Of a stretch of 64,000 nucleotides of DNA, positions 7,180-16,031 are shown in pieces (the stretch's first letter is position 1; every line of letters begins with the position of its first letter). Made by a program: the position numbers and the translations under genes. The notes below the pieces were generated by a model, which saw only the letters and a list, made by a program, of their open reading frames with translations, searched no databases and was not told the DNA's origin. This DNA comes from Paractinoplanes durhamensis (GTDB taxonomy: Bacteria; Actinomycetota; Actinomycetes; Mycobacteriales; Micromonosporaceae): NCBI RefSeq assembly GCF_016862175.1, contig NZ_BOML01000030.1, positions 1 through 64,000 of the forward strand. Reading direction: 5' to 3'.

Positions 7180-8646
7180 ATGTGGCTGGGCAGGTCCGAC
7201 CGACCCTTGGCCGACGTGGCCGACGGGACGATCATCGGCGATTACCGGGTCGTCAGTTACCTTGCCTCGGGTCAATGGGGAAGCGTGTACGCCGCGCGCC
7301 GGCTGACGCCGCGGCCGGGCGCCCCGGACGACGTGGCGCTGAAGCTGCTGCCGGCGGCGACGCTCACACCGGCCCAGCGGGCGACGTTCGCCGAGATCCT
7401 GGACCGGGAGAAGCGGTTCGGCCGCGATGCCCGGCATGCTCATCTGATCCGCGTCTTCGAGGCGCTGACCTGCCCGGACGGTTCGGTCGCGCTGGTCATG
7501 GAGCTGGCCCGCACCGACCTGCGGCGACTCCTGGAGAGCAACCCCGGTAAGCCGCCCGCGGACGGCGCCATCCTTCTCCGCCAGGTGTGGCACGCGCTGA
7601 CCTACATGCACGCCAAGGGCTGGGTGCACGGCGACCTGAAACCGGCCAACGTGCTGATCGCCGACGACGGATGGGCCCGGGTCGGCGACTTCGGCCTGGC
7701 CGCCGAGCTGGACGGCACGCACGGCTACACGCCCGGCCTCGGCACCCAGGACTACCTGCCGCCGGAGTGGTGGGACCAGGGCCTGGACAGCCGCGGCGTG
7801 ATCACCCGGCCGGCCACCGACGTGTGGGCGTTCGGCGTGCTCGCCCACGAGGTCCTGACCGGCGGCATGCACCCGTTCCCGGGCGCGACCCCGGCCGCCC
7901 GGGCCGGCGCCATCCGCGAGTACGCCGCCGATCCCGGCCGGCTGCGGTTGGCCACGACGATCCCGGAGCCGTGGCCGGCGATCATCCGCGACTGCCTGCG
8001 CGCCTCCTACGCCGAGCGATTGGCCGCCACCCGGGACCTGGCCGCGCGGATGGCCGGCGCGACTCCGGCCGGTTCGACGCCACCACGGCATCGGGTCGCC
8101 TCCGCCGTCGCCGCCTCCATGGCGGTGCTCCTGCTGAGTGCCTCGGCCGCGCCCGGCGAGGTGAAGCCGGCCGTGCCGGTCCAAGAAGCGGCCAAGGGTG
8201 AGCTTCGGCCCGGCGGCGAGGTGCCGGCCCAGTACCGCACGGTGATCACCAGTGCGGCGCACAGCTGCCCCAAGGCTCCGGTCACGCCGGCCCTGATCGC
8301 CGCGATGCTCAAGGTGGAGAGCAACTTCGACCCGAACAAGCGATCCCCGCAGACCGACGAATACGGCATCGCGATGTGGACGCCGACGGTCTTCGCGGGC
8401 TGGGCACCCAAGCATCCGGACCGCACCGCCAGCGTCTTCAACACAGACGACGCGATCCGGGCGATGGCCGGCTTCCTCTGCTATCTCGTCGACACCGTCG
8501 GCTACCTGCCCGGCGACCCGCAACTGCTGATCGCCGCGGCCTACCGGGTCGGCGGCAAGCGCGTCCGCAAGGTCGACGGCATCCCACCGGAGACGACGGC
8601 CTACACCAGCAAGATCAAGACCAAGATGATTGCGTACGGCTACTGA
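7180..8646 (+). CDS. Ser/Thr protein kinase fused to a lytic-transglycosylase-like domain
   Basis: 488 residues. Residues 20-295 are a Hanks-type kinase: glycine loop LASGQWGSVYAAR, ATP lysine K55, catalytic loop HGDLKPANVL (D152), metal-binding DFG (D170), activation segment GTQDYLPPEW. A membrane helix (about 306-322) follows. The extracellular part (about 350-488) resembles an SLT/lysozyme-like fold, with catalytic glutamate E380 in LKVESNFDP and EYGIAMWTP in place of the usual GLMQ motif. So a cytoplasmic kinase is joined to a wall-facing muramidase-like domain instead of PASTA repeats. The external domain could be an active enzyme or a glycan sensor. The FHA gene 11 bp downstream is the likely phospho-reader. 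A hairpin overlaps its ribosome site. Confidence 0.88.
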   Translation: MWLGRSDRPLADVADGTIIGDYRVVSYLASGQWGSVYAARRLTPRPGAPDDVALKLLPAATLTPAQRATFAEILDREKRFGRDARHAHLIRVFEALTCPDGSVALVMELARTDLRRLLESNPGKPPADGAILLRQVWHALTYMHAKGWVHGDLKPANVLIADDGWARVGDFGLAAELDGTHGYTPGLGTQDYLPPEWWDQGLDSRGVITRPATDVWAFGVLAHEVLTGGMHPFPGATPAARAGAIREYAADPGRLRLATTIPEPWPAIIRDCLRASYAERLAATRDLAARMAGATPAGSTPPRHRVASAVAASMAVLLLSASAAPGEVKPAVPVQEAAKGELRPGGEVPAQYRTVITSAAHSCPKAPVTPALIAAMLKVESNFDPNKRSPQTDEYGIAMWTPTVFAGWAPKHPDRTASVFNTDDAIRAMAGFLCYLVDTVGYLPGDPQLLIAAAYRVGGKRVRKVDGIPPETTAYTSKIKTKMIAYGY

Positions 8647-8657
8647 GCGGACCCACC

Positions 8658-9395
8658 ATGCCCGGTGTTCTCATCCAGATCCCGTCCGACGCCGACAAGC
8701 CGGAGCTGGTGCGCCTGCCCCCGGGCGGCACGGCCACGTTCGGCCGGGGTGGTTCCGGCCGCACGCCGGACGTACCGCTGCCGCACCCGGCGGTGTCCCG
8801 GCTGGCCGGCCAGTTGACCGCGACCGCCGACTTCTGGCTGATCAGCAACTTCAGCGCCGAGCGCACCTACGTGGTGGACAACCCGGAGGGCGGCGGCGAG
8901 CACCTGAAGATCGCGCCGCGCCGGATCGACGCGCCGGTGCCGTTCGAGTTCGCCCGGGTGGTGATCCCGGTCCCGGACGGCGAGGTGTCCTTCCTGGTCT
9001 ACGCGCCCGAGCACACCTACGCCGATCCGGCCCGGGACGGCGCACCGACCGGCCCGGCCACGATGCCGGCCTTCTCGCTGGACGAGAGCGCGAAATACTT
9101 CCTGATCCTGGTGGCCCTGTGCGAGCCACGGCTGCGGGACAGTTCCTCGGTGGCGATCCCGCTGATCCCGGAGATCGTCGACCGCCTGCACGGCGCCCTT
9201 ACCCGCAGCGCGGTCAACTTCCACATCGACTACCTCGCCGAACACAAGCTGCGCCTCCGGCAGCGGGACACCGCCGGGCAGCGCTCCGGCCGCCTCGATC
9301 ACAAGCGGGAAGCCCTGGTCAGCTGCGCGCTGCGCTTCAATCTGGTAGCCGAGCGGCACCTCGCCCTGCTGCCACCCCCGCCGGGCGCTCGGTAG
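8658..9395 (+). CDS. FHA-domain protein
   Basis: 245 residues, 11 bp behind the kinase fusion. The N-terminal 100 residues look like an FHA phosphothreonine-binding domain (FGRGGSG, then PHPAVSRLAGQL and ISNFSAERTYV), with a glutamine where many FHA domains have histidine after the SR motif. The C-terminal half (about 135-245) is helical and may be a winged-helix-like module; I do not recognise it. It probably reads phosphorylation by the neighbouring kinase. Confidence 0.78.
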   Translation: MPGVLIQIPSDADKPELVRLPPGGTATFGRGGSGRTPDVPLPHPAVSRLAGQLTATADFWLISNFSAERTYVVDNPEGGGEHLKIAPRRIDAPVPFEFARVVIPVPDGEVSFLVYAPEHTYADPARDGAPTGPATMPAFSLDESAKYFLILVALCEPRLRDSSSVAIPLIPEIVDRLHGALTRSAVNFHIDYLAEHKLRLRQRDTAGQRSGRLDHKREALVSCALRFNLVAERHLALLPPPPGAR

Positions 9396-9461
9396 GGGTT
9401 TTCGTTGCGCGCTCCCGGGTAACAGGCGGCTTGTCCCAGTTGTCCACCACGAGGAGATCTG

Positions 9462-9860
9462 ATGAGTGCGGTCAGCAACCCGGCCACCGTCGAGGAGTGC
9501 CTGCGGGTCGGCGCCGGTTTCAGCCAGGGCGACCGGAACTGGCTCGCCGAGCAGTTCGCCACCCTGGACAACCGGCTGGCCTCGTTCCACGCCGACGCCA
9601 CCGAGCTGGAGATCTCCGTCAAGGACCGCGAGGCGCGCGGCCAGAAGGTCACCCTGGAGTGCTGGATCAGCGGTCGCGACAAGATCGTCACCACCTCGTC
9701 GGAGGAGGACCTGCACGCGGCGGTGATGGACGTCCGCGACGACCTGCGCCGCCGCCTGAACGACGCGAAGCACCGCCAGGAGCCCCGCAACAACCGCCAC
9801 CTGCGCGAGGTCCCGACCCCGGAGATCGACCCCGAGCCGGAAGCCTCAACTCCGTCCTAG
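9462..9860 (+). CDS. HPF/RaiA-like ribosome-associated protein
   Basis: 132 residues. The pattern of an amphipathic helix, two strands (ATELEISVKDREARG, KVTLECWISGRDKIV) and a second helix (EEDLHAAVMDVRDDLRRRL) matches the S30AE fold of hibernation-promoting factors. The C-terminal dimerisation domain of long HPF is absent, and a short charged tail follows. It may stall or protect ribosomes under stress, but sequence similarity is only moderate. It follows the FHA gene after 66 bp. Confidence 0.6.
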   Translation: MSAVSNPATVEECLRVGAGFSQGDRNWLAEQFATLDNRLASFHADATELEISVKDREARGQKVTLECWISGRDKIVTTSSEEDLHAAVMDVRDDLRRRLNDAKHRQEPRNNRHLREVPTPEIDPEPEASTPS

Positions 9861-9869
9861 GCTGGGGCC

Positions 9870-10730
9870 ATGGAGACTGTGGTTCTACCGGACGGACGCA
9901 CGCTGGAATATCTGGTCGAAGGGCCGGCGGAGGGATTGCCGCTGGTCCTGCACCACGGGACCCCGGCCGCGGCCGTCCGGTACGGCCCGCTCGCCGTCCC
10001 CGGCATCCGCCTCGTCCTGATCAGCCGCCCCGGTTACGGCACCTCGACCGAGGACCCCGGCCGCAGCGTCGCCTCGGCGGCGGCCGACACGGCCGCGGTC
10101 CTGGACGCGGCGGGCATCGCGGAGTTCGTCACCGCCGGCTGGTCCGGCGGCGGCCCGCACGCCCTGGCCTGCGCCGCCCTGCTGCCCGGCCGCTGCCTCG
10201 CGGTGGCGACGATGGCCGGGGTGGCACCGTCCGAGGCCGAAGGGCTGGACTGGCTGGACGGCATGGGCAGCGAGAACGTCGAGGAGTTCGGCGCGGCGGC
10301 GGCCGGCCGGGCGAAACTGGAGGCCTTCCTCAACCACGCCGCCGAGACGATGGGCGAGGTGAAAGGGTCGGAGGTCATCGAGGCGTTCGGTGACCTGATC
10401 GCCGACGTGGACAAGCAGGCCCTGGTCGGCGGGTTCGCGGACTATCTGGCCCAGTCGTTCCGGCATGCGCTCTCCGGCGGGATCGCCGGGTGGCGGGACG
10501 ACGATCTCGCCTTCACCAAGCCGTGGGGGTTCGAGCTGGCCACCATCGAGCCGCCGGTCTCGATCTGGCAGGGCGATCAGGACCGGATGGTGCCGTTCGG
10601 GCACGGCCAGTGGCTCGCCGAGCACCTGCCCGACCCGGAGGTCCACCTGCTCCCCGGCGAGGGACACCTCTCGCTGATCGACAACTTCAAGCTGATCGTG
10701 GCCACGCTCCGCCGGCAGGCTGCGGCCTGA
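9870..10730 (+). CDS. Alpha/beta hydrolase
   Basis: 286 residues. The fold is clear: oxyanion-hole HHGTP near residue 31, nucleophile elbow GWSGGGPH, acid in WQGDQDRMVPF and catalytic histidine in GEGHLSL near the C-terminus. The substrate is unknown. It starts 9 bp after the HPF-like gene and ends at a strong bidirectional hairpin shared with the convergent GH87 gene. Confidence 0.85.
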   Translation: METVVLPDGRTLEYLVEGPAEGLPLVLHHGTPAAAVRYGPLAVPGIRLVLISRPGYGTSTEDPGRSVASAAADTAAVLDAAGIAEFVTAGWSGGGPHALACAALLPGRCLAVATMAGVAPSEAEGLDWLDGMGSENVEEFGAAAAGRAKLEAFLNHAAETMGEVKGSEVIEAFGDLIADVDKQALVGGFADYLAQSFRHALSGGIAGWRDDDLAFTKPWGFELATIEPPVSIWQGDQDRMVPFGHGQWLAEHLPDPEVHLLPGEGHLSLIDNFKLIVATLRRQAAA

Positions 10731-10736
10731 CCCGCG

Positions 10737-10770
10737 GAGGGGCCCGCGCCGGACGTGGCGCGGGCCCCTC
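10737..10770. terminator. Bidirectional hairpin terminator
   Basis: GAGGGGCCCGCGCC and its exact complement pair over 14 bp around a GGACGT loop. It lies between the convergent hydrolase (ends 10730) and GH87 gene (ends 10792) and can serve both. There is no U-tract, as is common in actinomycetes. Confidence 0.8.
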
Positions 10771-10791
10771 CTCTGGGGATGGGAGCGGGGT

Positions 10792-13700
10792 TCAGTTGCG
10801 CACGATGGTGAACGTGCTGGTCGTGTTCTCGATGTCCCGGTAGTTGTTGCTCAGCACCAGGTTGGTGAAGGTGGCGGTGCCGACCGCCGGGCCCTGACCG
10901 GGTTCGGGCAGCGGGTTGGCCCAGATGCCGTAACCGGACTTGGCGTCGTACGCGTCGCCGCTCTTCTGCGCGCCGGTGATCGTCACGTTGGTGAAGATCG
11001 TGTCCTTGACCGGGTTCTGCGGCTGACCGCCGACGTAGTTGGTCTGGAACATGATCCCGGAGTAGGTCGGGTCGACGATGTCGACGTTGCTGACCCGGAT
11101 CCCCTGGAACACCTTGGACGCGCTGAACACCCAGATCGCCGGGAAGACCTGCTGGCCCCAGAAGTGGCCACCGGCCCGGACGATCGAGATGTTGTCGAGC
11201 ACGGTCGGCGGCGACGCGCCGAACCCGTTCATCGGATAGCCGAAGTCCAGCGAGCTGATCGTGATGCCCGAGTAGACGAGGGTGTCCGCGACGTAGATGT
11301 TCTTGAACGTGTTGGCGTACCCGCCGTAGACCGCGATGCCGGCGGCCCGCCAGGTCAGGATCGACGTCAGGTTCGAGAAGGTGTTGTTGATCTCGTCCGA
11401 GCCGCCGGCGTCGATCGCCGAGAACAGCGCGAACGAGTCGTCGCCGGTGGCCCGGGCCTCGTTGTTGTCGACCAGGTTGCCGGTGCTGCCGTTGGTCATG
11501 TTGACGCCGTCGGCGAACGTGTCCCGGATCCGCGAGTTCTTGATGACCATGTTGTCGGTGTTCGCGCCCCAGTAGAGGCACACCACGTGCTCGGCCCAGA
11601 TGTTGTCGATGGTGATCCCGGAGACGTTCGCGAAGTCGAACACCTTGCCGGGACCGTCGATCCGGGTCGTGTAGTTACCGAAGAACGCGAAGTTCTTGAA
11701 GGTGGAGCCGTTCGCGCCCGAGTCGGCCCGGAAGCCGGCGTCGGTCTCGGTCTGGGTGGTCGGCGTGTAGAACCGGGTGTACCAGGGTCCGGCACCGGTC
11801 ACCACGATCGGCCGGCCGTAGACCTGCAGCTTGCTGCTGGTCGAGTAGTCCCCGGCCGGGAGGTAGACGCCCAGCTTGGTGGTGTCCTGCCGGGCGGTGT
11901 CGAGCGCGTTCTGCACCGACTGCTGGTCGAAGCCGGCCGGCACCACGTACTTGGTCGTGTCGGGGTTGGCGACCGGCGCGACCTGCTCGGTGTTGACGAA
12001 GTCGATCGCGATGGTGCCCGAGTTGGCCGCGTCCTTCTGCAGCTTCAGCGTGCTGCCGGCCGGGAACGAGCCGGTCAGCAGGATGTTCGCCTCGTCGTAG
12101 ATGTGCCGCGGGTTCGAGCCGGAGTTCTGCGGTGCGGTCTCGTCGCCGTACAACCAGGCGTACTTCGAGGTGAGCGGCAGGGTCTTGGTCAGGCTGCCGT
12201 TGACGTACACGTTGATCGAGCTGGTCGTGCCGTCCGGGATGGAGAACCGGGCGACGACCGTGTTGGTGGCGGCCCGGGTGGTCCACTGCACGTACGACCC
12301 GGTCTGGTTGAGCGTCACGGCCTTGCGCCCGGACGCCTCGCCGGCCAGGTCGCCGACGGTGCGGTTGGGCCCGACGATCGCCGCGCCACCGCCGACCGTG
12401 CCGTCCTCGGCCTCGTACATGTCGTACGGCATGTTGGCGCCGCGACCGACGAAGAACGGCTTCTCCGCGGTGTTGTTGGCCTGCTTGACGGCGAGCTCGT
12501 TGCCGTCGACCGCGACCACCGTCCGGACCGTGTACTTGCCGTTCACGGCGGTCCAGGTGCCGAGGTCGAGGGCGGGCGAGGAGGCCCCGGCGGCGAGCGT
12601 GCCGCTGTAGGAGCCGGTCAGCGTCTTCACCACGGTCGAGCCGTTGAGCACGGTCAGCGTGACGCCGTGCGCGCCCGCGGCCGACGCGGCCGACCCCTGG
12701 TTCTTGATGGTCACCGAGAAGGTCACCGTGTTACCGGCGGCCGGGTTGCCGGGCGACCAGGACACCACCGAGGCGACCAGGTCGGAGCTGCTGACCGGGG
12801 TCACCACCAGGTTCGACGCGGAGGTGAACGAGTTGTTCGCCTCGTTGGTCTCGATCACCGTGTTCGACTCGTCCACCTTGGCGGAGAGCGCGTAACTGCC
12901 GGCGTCGCGAGCGCCGATGTCGGCCGTGACGGTCGCCGAGGCGCCCGCCGCGAGCGCGGCCACGGTGGCGGTGCCGACCTTCGTCGTACCCAGATAGAAA
13001 TTGACGTTGGTGGCGCCGGAGGAGGCCGCACCGCCGTTGCGCACCACCGCCGACAGCGTCACCGCGTCGGTCTCGACCGGCGCCGCGGGCGAGGACGACA
13101 GGCCGGTGATCGTCAGGTCCGGGTTGGGCGCCGCGACGCCGATCACCTGGAACTCGGCGACCTGACCGCTCGGCGCGCCGGTGTTGGCGGTGAAGGACAG
13201 CCGGACGTCGGCGGCGGTCCCGCTCACCGGAACCGTCACCGTGTTACCGGAGGCCGGGTTGAAGGTGTACGTCGCGGAACCGACCAGCGTGGTGAAGGTC
13301 GACGAGCTCTGCTCCCGGCCGAGGACCGAGAACGTCTGCTGCCGGGTCGCCCACGAGCTGTCCGGGTTGAGCTTGACCACCACCTGCTGCAGGGTGGCGT
13401 TCGCGCCGAGCTTGGCGGTGAGGGTCGCCGGGTAGGCACTCCCCTCCCAGTAGGTGGCGGTGTCGCCGTCGTCGGCGTTGGTCGCCACGAACGTGTAGAT
13501 CGTCGACGACGCCTCGATCGGCTGGTTGAGGGCCAGGTTGGTGCCGGTCCCGCCGGTGCCGTTGCGGGTCACCGTGCTGCTCGCCGCCGACACGTTGCCG
13601 GCCGCGTCCTTCGCCGTCACGTAGTAGGCGACGGTGGCGGTGTCCGGCTGGCTGTCGGTCCAGGTCAGCGCGCCCGCGCCGAGGCTGGTTCGGAGCACGC

Positions 13701-14343
13701 CGTTGGCGTAGACGTCGTAGCCGGTGACGCCGACGTTGTCGGTCGACGCCGACCAGGTCAGCCGGATCTGCCCGGACGCCGGCTGGGTGTAGGCGAGGTT
13801 GCCGGGCGCGGTGGGCGCCTGGGTGTCGCCGGTGACCGGGCCGTAGACCTCGAGCTCGGACAGCTGACCGGCCGGCCAGCCGGTGTTGGCGGTGAAGGTG
13901 AGCCGGACGAAGCGGGCCGCGGCCGCGGTGAAGTCGATCGTGACGGTGTTGCCGGAGGCCGGGTTGAAGACGTAGCCGGCCGACGCCTTCAGGGTGCTGA
14001 ACGACGAGCCGTCGGTGCTGCCCGCAACGGTCAGGGTCTCGGTGCGGGTGGCCCAGGCGGTGGCCGGCGGCAGCTTGAGGACCGCCTGGTTGACCTGGGT
14101 GGCGGCGCCCAGGTCAACCTGCAGCCACTGCGGGAAGGCGTTGTTCTGGCTCTCCCAGTACGTGTCGGCGTTGCCGTCGCCCGCCCTTGGGGCCTGGTAG
14201 ACGTCGGCGTAGCTGCTGGCACTGAAGGTCTTTCCGGCGGCCAGGTCGGGGCCGGCGGCGGACGCTGCGGTGGGGACGGAGAATACGGCGGCGACGACTC
14301 CGGCCGCGGCGGCCGCGGCGAGGAGTCTTCTGAATCGAGGCAT
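10792..14343 (-). CDS. Secreted multi-domain GH87 alpha-1,3-glucanase / mycodextranase
   Basis: 1183 residues. After a signal peptide (to about 29, SAA-GP) come a discoidin-like CBM32-type domain (30-170), an FnIII domain (175-260), a second discoidin-like domain (270-405), two CARDB-like domains (410-635), a CBM6/35-like domain (645-780, DMYEAEDGTVGG) and a right-handed beta-helix catalytic domain (about 790-1183). The helix contains FADGVNMTNG and RATGDDSFALFSA; the aspartates D945 and D968/D969 are spaced like the catalytic aspartates I recall for GH87. The family cuts alpha-1,3-glucan (fungal wall, mutan) or mixed alpha-1,3/1,4-glucan (nigeran). It is last in the alpha-glucan operon, 44 bp behind GH13. 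The exact linkage specificity is inferred. Confidence 0.83.
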   Translation of the reverse strand: MPRFRRLLAAAAAAGVVAAVFSVPTAASAAGPDLAAGKTFSASSYADVYQAPRAGDGNADTYWESQNNAFPQWLQVDLGAATQVNQAVLKLPPATAWATRTETLTVAGSTDGSSFSTLKASAGYVFNPASGNTVTIDFTAAAARFVRLTFTANTGWPAGQLSELEVYGPVTGDTQAPTAPGNLAYTQPASGQIRLTWSASTDNVGVTGYDVYANGVLRTSLGAGALTWTDSQPDTATVAYYVTAKDAAGNVSAASSTVTRNGTGGTGTNLALNQPIEASSTIYTFVATNADDGDTATYWEGSAYPATLTAKLGANATLQQVVVKLNPDSSWATRQQTFSVLGREQSSSTFTTLVGSATYTFNPASGNTVTVPVSGTAADVRLSFTANTGAPSGQVAEFQVIGVAAPNPDLTITGLSSSPAAPVETDAVTLSAVVRNGGAASSGATNVNFYLGTTKVGTATVAALAAGASATVTADIGARDAGSYALSAKVDESNTVIETNEANNSFTSASNLVVTPVSSSDLVASVVSWSPGNPAAGNTVTFSVTIKNQGSAASAAGAHGVTLTVLNGSTVVKTLTGSYSGTLAAGASSPALDLGTWTAVNGKYTVRTVVAVDGNELAVKQANNTAEKPFFVGRGANMPYDMYEAEDGTVGGGAAIVGPNRTVGDLAGEASGRKAVTLNQTGSYVQWTTRAATNTVVARFSIPDGTTSSINVYVNGSLTKTLPLTSKYAWLYGDETAPQNSGSNPRHIYDEANILLTGSFPAGSTLKLQKDAANSGTIAIDFVNTEQVAPVANPDTTKYVVPAGFDQQSVQNALDTARQDTTKLGVYLPAGDYSTSSKLQVYGRPIVVTGAGPWYTRFYTPTTQTETDAGFRADSGANGSTFKNFAFFGNYTTRIDGPGKVFDFANVSGITIDNIWAEHVVCLYWGANTDNMVIKNSRIRDTFADGVNMTNGSTGNLVDNNEARATGDDSFALFSAIDAGGSDEINNTFSNLTSILTWRAAGIAVYGGYANTFKNIYVADTLVYSGITISSLDFGYPMNGFGASPPTVLDNISIVRAGGHFWGQQVFPAIWVFSASKVFQGIRVSNVDIVDPTYSGIMFQTNYVGGQPQNPVKDTIFTNVTITGAQKSGDAYDAKSGYGIWANPLPEPGQGPAVGTATFTNLVLSNNYRDIENTTSTFTIVRN

Positions 14344-14387
14344 AGCGGGAGCGAGCCTTTCTTCCGTGAAAAGCCCCCGGCTCCCTG

Positions 14388-15965
14388 TCAGGCCGTCAAA
14401 CGCAGCCAGACGGCGGTGTCCGGGGGGATACGGTCACCGTCGAGTGGGCCACTGGCGAGCAGGGAGGTCTCGTGGTCCGGCAGGGGGATCGGGGAGCCGG
14501 ACATGTTGACGACGCAGGCGAACCGGTCGCCTCGGGTGTAGGCGAGGACCTCGGGGCCGAGGTCCAGCCAGGACATGGCGGGCCGGTGCAGCCCGTCCTC
14601 GGTGCGGCGCAGGGCGATGGCGTTGCGGTAGAGCTCGAGCATCGAGTGGGGGTCGCCGGTCTGCGCCTCGACGGTCAGGCCCTTCCACTCGATCGGCTGC
14701 GGCAGCCACGGCGTACCGGTGCTGAACCCGAACGGCTGCTCGTCGCCGCTCCACGGCAGCGGCACCCGGCAGCCGTCCCGGCTGTGCCCGCGACGCGCCC
14801 ACATCGGGTCCTGGTATTGCTCGTGCGGGATGTTCTCGTTCTCCCCGAGGCCGAGCTCCTCGCCCTGGTAGACGTAGGTGGCGCCGGGCAGCGACAGGGA
14901 CAGCAGCGCGGCCGCCCGGGCCCGCCGGGTGCCGAGCTCCAGGTCGACCGGGGTGCCGTCGAGGTTGTTGTCGAAGCTGAACGTGGTGTCGGCCCGGCCG
15001 TAGCGGGTGACGTGCCGGGTGACGTCGTGGTTGGACAGCACCCAGGTCGCGGGGGCGCCGACCGCGCGGTGCGCGTCCAGGGTGCGGTCGACGCATGCGC
15101 GCATCAGCCGCGGATCCCAGGCGCAGCCGAGGAAGTCGAAGTTGAACGCGGCGTGCAACTCGTCCGGCCGCAGGTAGTTGGCGAACCGCTCGACCTCCGG
15201 CATCCACACCTCGCCGATCAGGGCGCGATCCGGATATTCGTCGGCGACCCGCCGCCACCCGCGGTAGACGTCGTGCACCTCGTCGAGGTCGTGGAACGGG
15301 TGCTTCTCCCCGTCCACCACCTCGGGCAGGTCGCGGTCCTTGAAGAGCAGCGCCGCCGAGTCGATCCGGATGCCGTCGACGCCACGGTCGAACCAGAACC
15401 GCAGAATGCTCTCGAACTCGGCCCGCACATCCGGGTGATCCCAGTTCAGGTCGGGCTGCTCGGGCGTGAACAAATGCAGATACCAAAGGCCGTCCGGCGT
15501 ACGCGTCCAGGTGGTGCCGCCGAATTCCCCCCGCCAATTCGTCGGCATCTCGTCGCCGTTGCGTCCCCTACCGGGCCGGAACCAGAAGTAGTCCCGTTCC
15601 GGCGCGTCCGGGGACGCGAGGGCGGCCTTGAACCATTTGTGCTCGCTGGAGATGTGGTTCGGGACGATGTCGACGATCATCCGAATGCCGGCCGCGTGTG
15701 CCTCCTCGATCAGCGCCTCGGCCTTGGCGAGCGTGCCGAACGCCGGGTCGATGTCCCGGAAATCGGCCACGTCGTAGCCGGCGTCGGCCATCGGCGACGG
15801 GTACCACGGGCTCATCCAGATCGCGTCGACGCCCAGGTCACGCAGGTGCCGCAGGTGGGCGCGGATACCGTCGACGTCGCCGACGCCGTCGCCGTCCGCG
15901 TCGGCGAAGCTCCGCGGGTACACCTGGTAGATAACCGCGCTACGCCACCACTCGGATGTGGACAC
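14388..15965 (-). CDS. GH13 alpha-glucosidase
   Basis: 525 residues and cytoplasmic, with no signal peptide. The four GH13 regions are present: DIVPNH, GIRIDSAALLF (nucleophile Asp), IGEVWMP (acid Glu) and LSNHDVTRH (transition-state Asp). Size and the opening WWRSAVIYQVYPRSFADADGDG match oligo-alpha-1,6/1,4-glucosidases. It probably hydrolyses alpha-gluco-oligosaccharides imported by the ABC genes upstream in the operon. The GTG at 15965 is preferred because AGCAGG lies 6 bases upstream and the protein then starts directly before WWRSA; an ATG at 16004 is possible. Confidence 0.9.
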   Translation of the reverse strand: MSTSEWWRSAVIYQVYPRSFADADGDGVGDVDGIRAHLRHLRDLGVDAIWMSPWYPSPMADAGYDVADFRDIDPAFGTLAKAEALIEEAHAAGIRMIVDIVPNHISSEHKWFKAALASPDAPERDYFWFRPGRGRNGDEMPTNWRGEFGGTTWTRTPDGLWYLHLFTPEQPDLNWDHPDVRAEFESILRFWFDRGVDGIRIDSAALLFKDRDLPEVVDGEKHPFHDLDEVHDVYRGWRRVADEYPDRALIGEVWMPEVERFANYLRPDELHAAFNFDFLGCAWDPRLMRACVDRTLDAHRAVGAPATWVLSNHDVTRHVTRYGRADTTFSFDNNLDGTPVDLELGTRRARAAALLSLSLPGATYVYQGEELGLGENENIPHEQYQDPMWARRGHSRDGCRVPLPWSGDEQPFGFSTGTPWLPQPIEWKGLTVEAQTGDPHSMLELYRNAIALRRTEDGLHRPAMSWLDLGPEVLAYTRGDRFACVVNMSGSPIPLPDHETSLLASGPLDGDRIPPDTAVWLRLTA

Positions 15966-16031
15966 GAGGACCTGCTTTCTCGCATGGGTGAGCGGCCCGG
16001 ACAATGTCCGGACCCAATTTCAGATGATTTG

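Noticed and set aside
11164..14541. Very long open frame (over 1100 codons) opposite the GH87 gene
   Set aside because: It is the mirror of a GC-biased gene; its composition (Val/Gly/Arg-rich, no domains) is that of an antisense shadow.
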